Assembly (NCBI RefSeq): GCF_002946835.1
Contig: NZ_CP026652.1
Span: forward strand, 6,758,001 to 6,822,000
DNA: 64,000 nt
Origin: Streptomyces dengpaensis
GTDB taxonomy: Bacteria; Actinomycetota; Actinomycetes; Streptomycetales; Streptomycetaceae
Direction: 5' to 3'
Shown: positions 44,094-51,505 of the stretch, one piece after another
Position numbering within the stretch: the stretch's first letter is position 1
Layout: each line of letters starts with the position of its first letter
Notes under the pieces: generated by a model
The model's input: the letters and a program-made list of their open reading frames with translations, nothing else
The model's database searches: none
What the model was told of the DNA's origin: nothing
Position numbers and translations under genes: made by a program

Positions 44094-44314
44094 GGGCCTG
44101 TCCGGCGGATCATGTCGGAGACGCGGGGCTTGGCACGCCCATCTGCGGCGTTGTCGTCGGTTGCCGACTCCCCCACGCTCGAATGCGCTCACGCGGGGGC
44201 ACCCCCATCGCGTCGCCGCCCTCCTCCGCCTTGCAGCTGGACGCACCAAGCCCCGCTCACCTGTGTTTATGAGGCACCGTTGCTTTCCTCCGACCTGATC
44301 CGCCGGACAGGCCC
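44094..44314. mobile_element. MITE copy 2 (221 bp)
   Basis: The left end is GGGCCTGTCCGGCGGATCAT and the right end, read inverted, is GGGCCTGTCCGGCGGATCAG; the two match over 26 of 27 bp when extended. The interior resembles copy 1, including the CTCCCCCA...CGGGGG block. TA borders the right end (44315-44316); on the left, TA is two bases away. The right 48 bp encode the C-terminus and stop of the FadR-type regulator. Confidence 0.78.
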
Positions 44315-44986
44315 TAGCCGTCCCGGCCGGCACGCGAACGGATAGCCCGCGGCCTCCGTGGCGGCCGCCTCTGTGTCCCCCGCGCGGATCGCGTCGACGA
44401 GCCGGGCGTGGTCCATGTAGGTCTCCGGCGTCAGCTCCTTGCCGACGTCCTCGCGCAGCCAGTCGCGCAGCACCTCGCCCAGGTCCGCGTACATCGCCGT
44501 CATGACGTCGTTGTGGGACGCGGCCACCACCGCCAGATGGAAGGTCGCGTCGGCGGTCACGAAGGCCTCCGCGTCGCCCGACTCCCACGCTTCCTCACGC
44601 CGTACGAGGAGCGTGTCCAGCTGCTTGAGATCGCGCTCGGTGCGCCGCTCGGCGGCCAGCTTCGCGGCGCTCGACTCCAGCGTGGAGCGCAGCTCGGCGA
44701 TGTGCCGCGGGTCGGCGTCCGCGAAGCGGCGGTGCATCACGCCCGCCAGCTCGCTGGTCGCCACGACAAAGGTGCCGGAGCCCTGGCGGATGTCGAGCAG
44801 CCCGTTGTGGGCGAGCGCGCGGACGGCCTCGCGGACCGTGTTGCGGGCGACGCCGAGCTGCTCCACCAGCTCCGGTTCGGTGGGAATGCGGGAGCCCACC
44901 GGCCACTCACCCGACGTGATCTGGTTCCGCAGCTCTGCGATGACCTGCTCGGACAGCGCCGATCGGCGGGGGTGGCTCAGCGGCAT
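44267..44986 (-). CDS. FadR-subfamily GntR transcriptional regulator (C-terminus captured from a MITE)
   Basis: A 239-residue regulator from MPLSHPRRSALSEQVIAELR. The winged-helix domain (TEPELVEQLGVARNTVREAV, then RALAHNGLLDIRQGSGTFVV) binds DNA and the C-terminal FCD helices carry the metal-binding Asp/His positions (DATFHLAVVAASHNDVMTAM, MDHARLVDAI). The last 16 residues (LGPVRRIRSEESNGAS) are encoded by the MITE, replacing the natural stop. It is divergent from the MFS gene and probably represses it. Confidence 0.82.
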   Translation of the reverse strand: MPLSHPRRSALSEQVIAELRNQITSGEWPVGSRIPTEPELVEQLGVARNTVREAVRALAHNGLLDIRQGSGTFVVATSELAGVMHRRFADADPRHIAELRSTLESSAAKLAAERRTERDLKQLDTLLVRREEAWESGDAEAFVTADATFHLAVVAASHNDVMTAMYADLGEVLRDWLREDVGKELTPETYMDHARLVDAIRAGDTEAAATEAAGYPFACRPGRLGPVRRIRSEESNGAS

Positions 44987-45059
44987 GACGGTCCTTCGTA
45001 CGGGTCCCGGTGTGGTCGGTCGCGCGGGTTGGACGCTCCGGAGATTAAAGCAAGGGGAG

Positions 45060-45090
45060 TGGACAGCCAATCATCCCATGATTCTATGAT
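45060..45090 (+). promoter_or_regulatory. MFS promoter with an overlapping palindromic operator
   Basis: TGGACA (45060-45065), a 19-nt spacer and TATGAT (45085-45090), then seven bases and ATG at 45098, so the mRNA is probably leaderless. Inside the spacer lies the palindrome ATCATCCCATGAT (45070-45082), well placed for a GntR dimer to block polymerase. Confidence 0.5.
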
Positions 45091-45097
45091 GGGCGTC

Positions 45098-46522
45098 ATG
45101 GTGAGCGAGGAGACCCGGACGATAACGTCCACACCGATACGCCCCTCCGCGGAGACGCAGCCCAAGGGCGTACCGGACACGGAGCCCGAGGGCGAAACGC
45201 CCGCCACGCGCGCGTGGACGACGCGTCTGGTGGTCGTAGGCATCGTCCTCACCGCCCTCAACCTCCGCCCCGCGATCACCAGCCTCGGCGCCCTCCTCGA
45301 AGAAGTGCGCGACGGGCTCGGCATGAGCGGCAGCGTCGCCGGACTGCTCACCTCCGTACCGCCGCTCTGCTTCGCCGCCTTCGGCGTCATGGCTCCGCGG
45401 CTCGCCCGCCGCTTCGGTCCCGGCGCGGTCGTCTGTGCGGGCATGGCCGCCATCGCCGCGGGCCTGGCGATCCGGCCGTACACCGGGAACACGGCCGGCT
45501 TCCTGGCCGCCAGCGCGCTCGCGCTCATGGGCATCGCCGTCAGCAACGTTCTGATGCCGGTGATCGTCAAGCGCTGGTTCCCGGACCGGGTCGGCTCCAT
45601 GACCGGCCTGTACTCGATGGCCCTCGCACTCGGCACCTCGGCGGCGGCCGCGGTGACGGTGCCCATGACCGACGCCCTGGGAGGCGGCTGGCAATCCGGG
45701 CTCGCGGTGTGGGCGGGGCTCGCGGCGGCGGCCGTGGTGCCGTGGCTTCCGCTCGTACGCGCGCGGGGTGAGGCATCCGGGAGCGGTGCCCCTGGTGGGC
45801 GTTCTGAGTCCGGGAGCGCTGACCCCGGTCGGCTTGCCGGTTCCGGGAGCGGTGCCCCCGGCGGACGTACCGCTTCAGGGGCCGTCGTGTCCGCGCGGCA
45901 GGAACCCGACGTGCTGCGCATCACCCGCAGCCGTACGGCCTGGGCGCTCGCCGTCTTCTTCGGGCTCCAGGCCACCGCCGCGTACATCACGATGGGCTGG
46001 ATGGCGCAGATCTTCCGTGACGCGGGCGTCGCGGCCGGCACCGCGGGACTGCTCCTCGCCGTCACGATGGTCATGGGCGTACCGCTGGCCTTCGTCATCC
46101 CCCGCCTCGCCACGCGGCTGCCTGACCAGGGACCGATCGCGGTCGTGCTCGGCGCCTGCGGACTCGCCGGATACGCGGGCCTCTACTTCGCCCCGGCGGC
46201 CGGCGCCTGGGCCTGGGCCCTGCTCCTCGGCGTCTCCAACTGCGCCTTCCCGCTGGCACTGACCATGGTCGGCATGCGGGCCAGGACCGGCGCGGGCGTC
46301 GCCAAGCTCTCGGCGTTCGCCCAGAGCACCGGCTATCTGATCTCGATCCCGGGCCCGCTGCTGGTGGGCGTCCTCTACCAGCACAGCGGCGGCTGGGGCC
46401 TGCCGATCGCCCTCATGGCCGGGCTGATGGTCCCGCAGATCGCCGTGGGCATCCTGGCGGGCCGGAACCGCATCGTGGAGGACGAGGCCGCGCGCCTGCC
46501 CACGCGTGAGGTGACTCCTTGA
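45098..46522 (+). CDS. MFS transporter, CynX/NimT (cyanate/nitroimidazole) type
   Basis: A 474-residue, 12-TM transporter; ATG 45098 is taken because it sits at the probable +1 (MVSEETRTITSTPIRPSAET). CynX-type motifs are LNLRPAITSLGALLEEVRDG, then RFGPGAVVCAGMAAIAAGLA and GISVSNVLMPVIVKRWF-like (read GIAVSNVLMPVIVKRWFPDR). The central loop between helices 6 and 7 contains three 11-residue repeats (SGSGAPGGR type) from a 33-bp minisatellite. The adjoining SGM_5486 peptide and the GntR gene make a small regulated transport unit. Substrate unknown. Confidence 0.87.
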   Translation: MVSEETRTITSTPIRPSAETQPKGVPDTEPEGETPATRAWTTRLVVVGIVLTALNLRPAITSLGALLEEVRDGLGMSGSVAGLLTSVPPLCFAAFGVMAPRLARRFGPGAVVCAGMAAIAAGLAIRPYTGNTAGFLAASALALMGIAVSNVLMPVIVKRWFPDRVGSMTGLYSMALALGTSAAAAVTVPMTDALGGGWQSGLAVWAGLAAAAVVPWLPLVRARGEASGSGAPGGRSESGSADPGRLAGSGSGAPGGRTASGAVVSARQEPDVLRITRSRTAWALAVFFGLQATAAYITMGWMAQIFRDAGVAAGTAGLLLAVTMVMGVPLAFVIPRLATRLPDQGPIAVVLGACGLAGYAGLYFAPAAGAWAWALLLGVSNCAFPLALTMVGMRARTGAGVAKLSAFAQSTGYLISIPGPLLVGVLYQHSGGWGLPIALMAGLMVPQIAVGILAGRNRIVEDEAARLPTREVTP

Positions 46523-46585
46523 GCGCCTTGAGAGGGTGCCGACCCCACCGGTAAGGGGGTGGACGAAGGGTGCGAGACTGGCCGC

Positions 46586-46702
46586 ATGCCTGTGCTCGAC
46601 CCAAACCCCCAGAACGGCCAGAAGAAGCTGCTGCTCGTGTTCGGCGCGATGCTGGCCATCACCGTGATCATCGGCGTCATCGCGGCGATCGCCTCACCGT
46701 GA
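46586..46702 (+). CDS. SGM_5486-family small transporter-associated protein
   Basis: A 38-residue single-helix protein: MPVLDPNPQNGQKKLLLVFG followed by AMLAITVIIGVIAAIASP. Its position right after the MFS gene on the same strand is the usual one for the SGM_5486 family of small transporter-associated proteins, recognised here from memory. It is predicted to lie in the membrane with its Lys-rich head in the cytoplasm. Confidence 0.8.
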   Translation: MPVLDPNPQNGQKKLLLVFGAMLAITVIIGVIAAIASP

Positions 46703-46779
46703 GCCCGACGGGCTGATCATGGACGCGGCAGCGCCGACGGCGTTGCCCGACCGCCCCCTCGAGGCGCCTGTCCCAGCCC

Positions 46780-46801
46780 GATGGGGGGCTAACCCCCCAT
46801 C
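46780..46801 (+). terminator. G/C-run hairpin after the MFS operon
   Basis: GATGGGGGG (46780-46788) and CCCCCCATC (46793-46801) with a 4-nt loop CTAA, followed by CCCTAGGGG. It lies 78 bp past the small transporter peptide gene. Confidence 0.6.
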
Positions 46802-46929
46802 CCCTAGGGGGCGAGTGTCAGGGTCAAGTGGGTGGATCACCGGATGGGTTGAGGGCTTCGGATTCCGTAGCTTCGAGTTGTGGCCGCGAGGAGGCGGACA
46901 CGGACCACTCGAGGACCCACGGAGGCGGC

Positions 46930-47145
46930 ATGTCGGCCCGTACGCACACCCGGCCCCACCCGGCGACCCCGGGCCGCGTCGACATCCGGCTGCCCTGGTG
47001 GGCCCTCGCCCTGCCGACGCTCGCCTTCGTCACGCTGCTGCTCCTGATACTCAACCCGGTGGACGCGCACGCCGCGGGCGGCGCCCCCGCGATCACCCAC
47101 GTCTTCGAGCGCGTCCAGGACACGATGCTGCACGAGGCGCCGTGA
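46930..47145 (+). CDS. Small membrane protein of unknown function
   Basis: A 71-residue protein from ATG 46930 behind CGGAGGCGGC. MSARTHTRPHPATPGRVDIR, then the helix LPWWALALPTLAFVTLLLLI, and a short outside segment NPVDAHAAGGAPAITHVFER. A single TM anchor with an N-in topology is likely. It lies just before sixA on the same strand. Confidence 0.65.
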   Translation: MSARTHTRPHPATPGRVDIRLPWWALALPTLAFVTLLLLILNPVDAHAAGGAPAITHVFERVQDTMLHEAP

Positions 47146-47257
47146 ACCGGCCCGCGGCCGACACCTTCCGCGCAGCCCAGGCACCCTCGTCACCCCTGCC
47201 GGGGCAGGACGTCAACTCCCTGCGCCCCATGGCGTGTTTCATGCGAAGCTGGGACGC

Positions 47258-47776
47258 ATGAGCGTCGCAGAACCCCGCAGGATCGTCCTCTTCCGGCATG
47301 CGAAAGCCGACTGGCCACAGGTGTCCGACCACGAGCGGCCGCTCGCCGACCGGGGCCGCAAGGACGCCGCCGTCGCCGGGCGCAAGCTGGCCGACACCGG
47401 CATCCCCTTCGATCTGGCCCTCTGCTCCACCGCGACCCGGACCCGCGAGACCTGGAAGCTCGCCGTCCATGAGCTCCCGCACCGGCCGAAAACGGTCTAT
47501 GAGGAGCGGCTCTACGAAGCCTCGCCCGGAGAGCTGATCGCCGTGCTCAACGAAACCCCCGACGACGCGCAGAACGTGGTCCTGATCGGCCACAACCCGG
47601 GCGTGCACGGCCTCGCCGAGATCCTGGCAGGCCAGGCCGAGGGCGACTCGCGCGCCCGGATGAACGGCCGCGGCTTCCCGACCGCCGCCTTCGCGGTGCT
47701 CTCCTACGACGGCTCCTGGAAGTCCCTGGAGCCCGGGACGGCCACCCTGCTCGACTACTGGGCCCCGACGGAGTAA
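47258..47776 (+). CDS. sixA: SixA-type phosphohistidine phosphatase
   Basis: A 172-residue histidine phosphatase. ATG at 47258 chosen over an upstream start at 47234. The catalytic motif is LFRHAKADWP (RHxK), followed by ADRGRKDAAVAGRKLADTG, CSTATRTRETW and a second catalytic His in LIGHNPGVHGLAE. The family dephosphorylates His phosphotransfer domains. No partner kinase is adjacent, so the role is general and inferred. Confidence 0.87.
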   Translation: MSVAEPRRIVLFRHAKADWPQVSDHERPLADRGRKDAAVAGRKLADTGIPFDLALCSTATRTRETWKLAVHELPHRPKTVYEERLYEASPGELIAVLNETPDDAQNVVLIGHNPGVHGLAEILAGQAEGDSRARMNGRGFPTAAFAVLSYDGSWKSLEPGTATLLDYWAPTE

Positions 47777-47794
47777 CCCACCCCGACAGGCACA

Positions 47795-47825
47795 GGGGCC
47801 CGGCACCACTACGGCGCCGGGCCCC
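47795..47825. terminator. Terminator between sixA and serB
   Basis: GGGGCCCGGC (47795-47804) and GCCGGGCCCC (47816-47825), perfect 10-bp arms with an 11-nt loop, in the gap between convergent ends. Confidence 0.72.
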
Positions 47826-47846
47826 GAGACGTAAAACCGTATGAGG

Positions 47847-49061
47847 TCAGTGATCGACGTCCTCATGCATGTCCGCCGCCTCGACCTCTTCGCGGGTGAC
47901 GCCGAGCAGATACAGGACCGTGTCCAGGAAGGGGAAGTTCACCGCGGTGTGCGCGGCCTCGCGTACGACGGGCTTGGCATTGAAGGCGACGCCGAGACCG
48001 GCCGCGTTGAGCATGTCGAGGTCATTGGCGCCGTCGCCGATCGCCACGGTCTGGGCCAGCGGCACACCCGCCTCGGCGGCGAACCGGCGCAGCAGCCGCG
48101 CCTTGCCTGCGCGGTCCACGATCTCCCCGACGACCCGGCCCGTCAGCTTCCCGTCGACGATCTCCAGCGTGTTGGCCTGAGCGAAGTCGAGTCCGAGCCG
48201 TTCCTTCAGATCATCGGTGACCTGTGTGAACCCACCCGAGACGACACCGACTTGGAAGCCGAGCCGCTTCAGCGTACGGATCAGGGTGCGCGCCCCCGGT
48301 GTCAGTCGCACCTCCTCGCGCACCTTGTTCACCACCGAGGCGTCCAGCCCCTTCAGGAGCGCCACGCGCGCGTGCAGCGACTGCTCGAAGTCCAGCTCCC
48401 CGCGCATCGCGGACGCCGTCACCTCGGCGACCTCGGCCTCGCAGCCGGCGTGCGCGGCGAAGAGTTCGATCACCTCGTCCTGGATGAGAGTCGAGTCGAC
48501 ATCCATGACCACCAGCCGCTGGGCGCGCCGGTGCAAGCCGGCCGCAACGACCGCGACGTCGACACCCAGTGCCGCGGCCTCGGTGACCAGAGCGGTACGC
48601 AGTGTCTCCGTCTCCGTACCGGACACGGCGAACTCGACCGCTGTCACCGGGTACTTGGCGAGGCGGAAGATACGGTCGATGTTGCCGCCGGTCTTGGTGA
48701 TCCGCGCGGTGATCGCGGCCGTCGACTCCGCGGTGAGCGGGTGTCCGAGCACGGTGACGAGTGAACGTCCGAGCCCGCGCGGGCGGTTGTCACCCAGGCC
48801 GGAGATGATCTCCGCCTGCATCTTCATCGACTCCGCCCAGCTGTGGACGGTGGCCCGCAGATCCCCCTCGAGCCCGCCGGCCGGCTCGGTCACGAGCGCG
48901 CAGAGCACCATCCGGCCACGGGTGACGACCTGCTCGATGTCGACCACGTCGACGGAGTAGGCAGCCAGAGTGTCGAAGAGTCCGGCGGTGATGCCGGGCC
49001 GGTCCTTGCCGAAGATCTTGACAAGGAGGGTAGGGACTTCAGAGGTCTGCGAAGCGCTCAT
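47847..49061 (-). CDS. serB: Phosphoserine phosphatase SerB
   Basis: A 404-residue HAD-superfamily enzyme that dephosphorylates O-phospho-L-serine, the last step of serine synthesis. The start ATG 49061 has GGGAGGACC upstream. The N-terminal half carries two ACT-like domains (EVPTLLVKIFGKDRPGITAG to about 175), as in SerB of mycobacteria. The HAD core starts with VVMDVDSTLIQDE (nucleophile D187, D189), then SGGFTQV and the DGANDLDML loop. The C-terminus is acidic (EEVEAADMHEDVDH). Longer upstream frames run into dispersed repeat and are rejected. Confidence 0.93.
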   Translation of the reverse strand: MSASQTSEVPTLLVKIFGKDRPGITAGLFDTLAAYSVDVVDIEQVVTRGRMVLCALVTEPAGGLEGDLRATVHSWAESMKMQAEIISGLGDNRPRGLGRSLVTVLGHPLTAESTAAITARITKTGGNIDRIFRLAKYPVTAVEFAVSGTETETLRTALVTEAAALGVDVAVVAAGLHRRAQRLVVMDVDSTLIQDEVIELFAAHAGCEAEVAEVTASAMRGELDFEQSLHARVALLKGLDASVVNKVREEVRLTPGARTLIRTLKRLGFQVGVVSGGFTQVTDDLKERLGLDFAQANTLEIVDGKLTGRVVGEIVDRAGKARLLRRFAAEAGVPLAQTVAIGDGANDLDMLNAAGLGVAFNAKPVVREAAHTAVNFPFLDTVLYLLGVTREEVEAADMHEDVDH

Positions 49062-49207
49062 GGTCCTCCCACCGTATCCGGCACCCAGTGCCTTCCGCCC
49101 GCCTGGTCCGCCTAGCGGACAGAGAACACTGGCCGTCACCGAAGTGGCCCACCCATGACCACCGAGCAACACCGATCCCACGGGCCTCACCACCCACACA
49201 CCCGCGC

Positions 49208-49420
49208 CTGCCCGCTGCGGGTGGGCCTGTTTTTCGCCCCCTCCGCCCCTACCCTCCCCCACTCTCGGCTTCTCCCCCAGTGCCTTAAGGGCCTGGGAGG
49301 TACCCCCAGAGCGGGGGGACCCCCATCGTGCCTGGGGGCTGCCGCCCCCAGACCCCCGCTTCGGCCTGAACGGCCTCGTCCTCAAACGCCGGACGGGCTA
49401 AAAGGCTTCGCCGGACGGGC
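49208..49420 (+). repeat. Terminator-associated dispersed repeat, copy B
   Basis: Begins with the CGCTGC-loop hairpin and T5 run, then CCTCCGCCCCTACCCTCCCC. It carries an extra CTCCCCCACTCTCGGCTTCT block of the palindromic type seen in the MITEs, and then CTGGGGGCTGCCGCCCCCAG and ACGGCCTCGTCCTCAAACGC as in copy A. It occupies the intergenic gap upstream of serB. Confidence 0.75.
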
Positions 49421-49432
49421 TGAAAGATCTGG

Positions 49433-49610
49433 GCGCCCGCCCCCACGCACCCGCAGTCGCCAGCGCACGGGAGGGGCCGTGCCGGTACATCACATGCCCG
49501 TCGCCCCGTTCGGATCTGGAGACGGTTCCTGTAATCCCACGTCTGATCCACCGGCCACGACGGGCGGATGTACCGGCACGGCCCCGACCCACCCACCCGC
49601 GGCAGGCGAA
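49433..49610 (+). repeat. Long-hairpin dispersed repeat, copy B
   Basis: Nearly identical to 8311-8490. Arms of 19 bp lie at 49473-49491 and 49567-49585. It lies about 20-200 bp past the streptophobe gene's 3' end, whereas copy A is upstream of the hydrolase gene; position relative to genes therefore differs. 49062-49630 contains only repeats; no gene is seen. Confidence 0.8.
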
Positions 49611-49630
49611 CCGACGGCAGGCGGCGCGCC

Positions 49631-51265
49631 TCAGCCCCGCCCCCCGGGCTTCCGAGACGGCGGCGGCGGCCCCTCATCCGGCCCCCGCAGCAACTCATCG
49701 GGCAGCCGCAAGTACGGATTGGTATCAGGATTCGGCGGCCGGTAAGAGGCCTGGGGACTATAAGGCCCAGCCTCCCCACCGACCCCCGGGGTCGCCCCCG
49801 CGGCCCCCGCACCCCCCACAGCCAGCCCCACCGCCCGCCGCCCCGCAGCCCCACTCACATAAGCCAGCAACGCCCCCACCGCCCCCGCCCCAGCCCCCCA
49901 AACCGCCCCCAACAGCAGCGCCACCCCCACATGCCCCCGCAACACGATCCCGGCACCGAACGCGTCGAACCCCAGCACCGACAGCGACGCGTCCACAGAC
50001 ACCTCCGTCAGCCACGCCAGCAGCGGCAGCGCCAACGCCGTCACGACCCCGAGCCGAAGAGCGCAGCGCCCCGCGAAACCGACAGCACCCCCACCCCGTA
50101 CATCCGCGCCACCCGGAGCTCCCCCGACAGCGGCACCCGCCCCCCGTACGAATGGCGTACGCGCGGCCGTCAGCACCCCCGCGAACAGCATCATGACCGC
50201 GGTCGCGACCCCCAACAGCCACACACGTCCGTCGAGTTCGGCGAGCCGCCCCAGCGTGACGGGCTGGTCGGAGTCGACGCTCAGCAGCTTGTCCAGGGGG
50301 TCGGGGAGCAGCTTGGCGAGCTCACCCGTGGCCCTGCCGTCCCAGGGCACGAAGAGCCCGATGGGGACGCCCAGCCACACCCCGTTGGGCGCGCCGAGCA
50401 GCGCCGCGCCCGCGATCCGCTTGGGGTGGGCGTCGCCGATCGCCGCGTACGCCGCCGCCGCGAGCCCGGCCGCGACCGCCACCAGCAACACCGTGACCAG
50501 CGCGGAGGCGGCCGGCCGTACCACCCGGTGGACGGCGTCCCAGCCCTGCGGCAGGGGCGTACGCCGGGAGGCCACCAGAGAGATCACCAGGATTCCGGCC
50601 ACCCAGGCGGCGCCGCCGAGCAGCGTGGGCACGGTGTCGACGGTGAAGCCCACGGCGGCCTCGGCGTCCACGAGATCGCCGATCTTGTCGGGCAACAGCC
50701 CGCCGAGATCTCCCAGCCCACCGGGAAGCTGGTCCGTGATGTCGCCGAGCCCGCCACCGCCCGTGACGCCGTCCGTGACGCCGTCGAGCCCGAGTTCGCT
50801 CCCGTCGATCGTGATGACGTCGTGACCGGCCCAGGCGAGCCCGCCGAGCGTCGCCACGAACAGCACGACCACCGCGCCCGCGCGCGCGACGAGTTCGGAG
50901 GCCGCGATCACAACTCCCGCCCCACGCAAGGACCGTAGGAAGAACCACGACAACAGCAGCGCGCCGACCAGCCCCACACCCAAGGGCGTGATCTGAAGGG
51001 AAGTGGTCGCCTCCGCTCCTTTCAGGCCGAAGGCCGACACATCGCCGGACGGCTTCACCGCACCGTTCGCCCCAAGTGCCACTACCGCAGCGGTCATCGG
51101 CCCGAGCGAGCCGGCCGTATCCGCCTCCAGCAGATGCAGGCCGAGCGCGGCCGTGCCCGCCATCCCGATCAACGCCCAGCTCACAGCGGCGATCGCGGAC
51201 AGGAGTACGTCCCCCCAGGGCACCCTCCTGACACTCCCGCCGTGGTCCACGGTTTCGATGCTCAT
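49631..51265 (-). CDS. Streptophobe-family membrane protein
   Basis: A 544-residue, Gly/Ala/Val-rich protein from ATG 51265 (MSIETVDHGGSVRRVPWGDV). About nine to ten membrane helices and Gly-rich extracytoplasmic loops, for example GVTGGGGLGDITDQLPGGLG. The name streptophobe is the family label I recall for such Streptomyces proteins. No domain of known function is recognisable. The C-terminal tail is Pro-rich (PPPPSRKPGGRG) and probably cytoplasmic. It is divergent from the FHA-ABC exporter, which hints at shared regulation. Confidence 0.72.
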   Translation of the reverse strand: MSIETVDHGGSVRRVPWGDVLLSAIAAVSWALIGMAGTAALGLHLLEADTAGSLGPMTAAVVALGANGAVKPSGDVSAFGLKGAEATTSLQITPLGVGLVGALLLSWFFLRSLRGAGVVIAASELVARAGAVVVLFVATLGGLAWAGHDVITIDGSELGLDGVTDGVTGGGGLGDITDQLPGGLGDLGGLLPDKIGDLVDAEAAVGFTVDTVPTLLGGAAWVAGILVISLVASRRTPLPQGWDAVHRVVRPAASALVTVLLVAVAAGLAAAAYAAIGDAHPKRIAGAALLGAPNGVWLGVPIGLFVPWDGRATGELAKLLPDPLDKLLSVDSDQPVTLGRLAELDGRVWLLGVATAVMMLFAGVLTAARTPFVRGAGAAVGGAPGGADVRGGGAVGFAGRCALRLGVVTALALPLLAWLTEVSVDASLSVLGFDAFGAGIVLRGHVGVALLLGAVWGAGAGAVGALLAYVSGAAGRRAVGLAVGGAGAAGATPGVGGEAGPYSPQASYRPPNPDTNPYLRLPDELLRGPDEGPPPPSRKPGGRG

Positions 51266-51432
51266 CGCCAGACCCCCCGATCCGCGCCGCGGCGGTCCAC
51301 CGCGGATGTCCCCCTCGCGTGGGATTACCACTCTCCGGTCCGGTATCAACCCCGTCAACGAAATCGGGCAACCCGCCCGTACGCATCCTTCACAAGGCCC
51401 GACTTTCGGTCAGGGGGCTCCAACTGAAATAG

Positions 51433-51461
51433 TTCCCCACGATGTTCGACATCCCTAGACT
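51433..51461 (+). promoter_or_regulatory. Probable promoter of the FHA-ABC exporter gene
   Basis: TTCCCC (51433-51438), a 17-nt spacer and TAGACT (51456-51461). Predicted +1 is near 51468, about 38 nt before the GTG at 51506. Confidence 0.5.
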
Positions 51462-51505
51462 CCCTGTGACGGGGGTAACTCGGGGGACAACTCAGTGGGG
51501 CTGGA

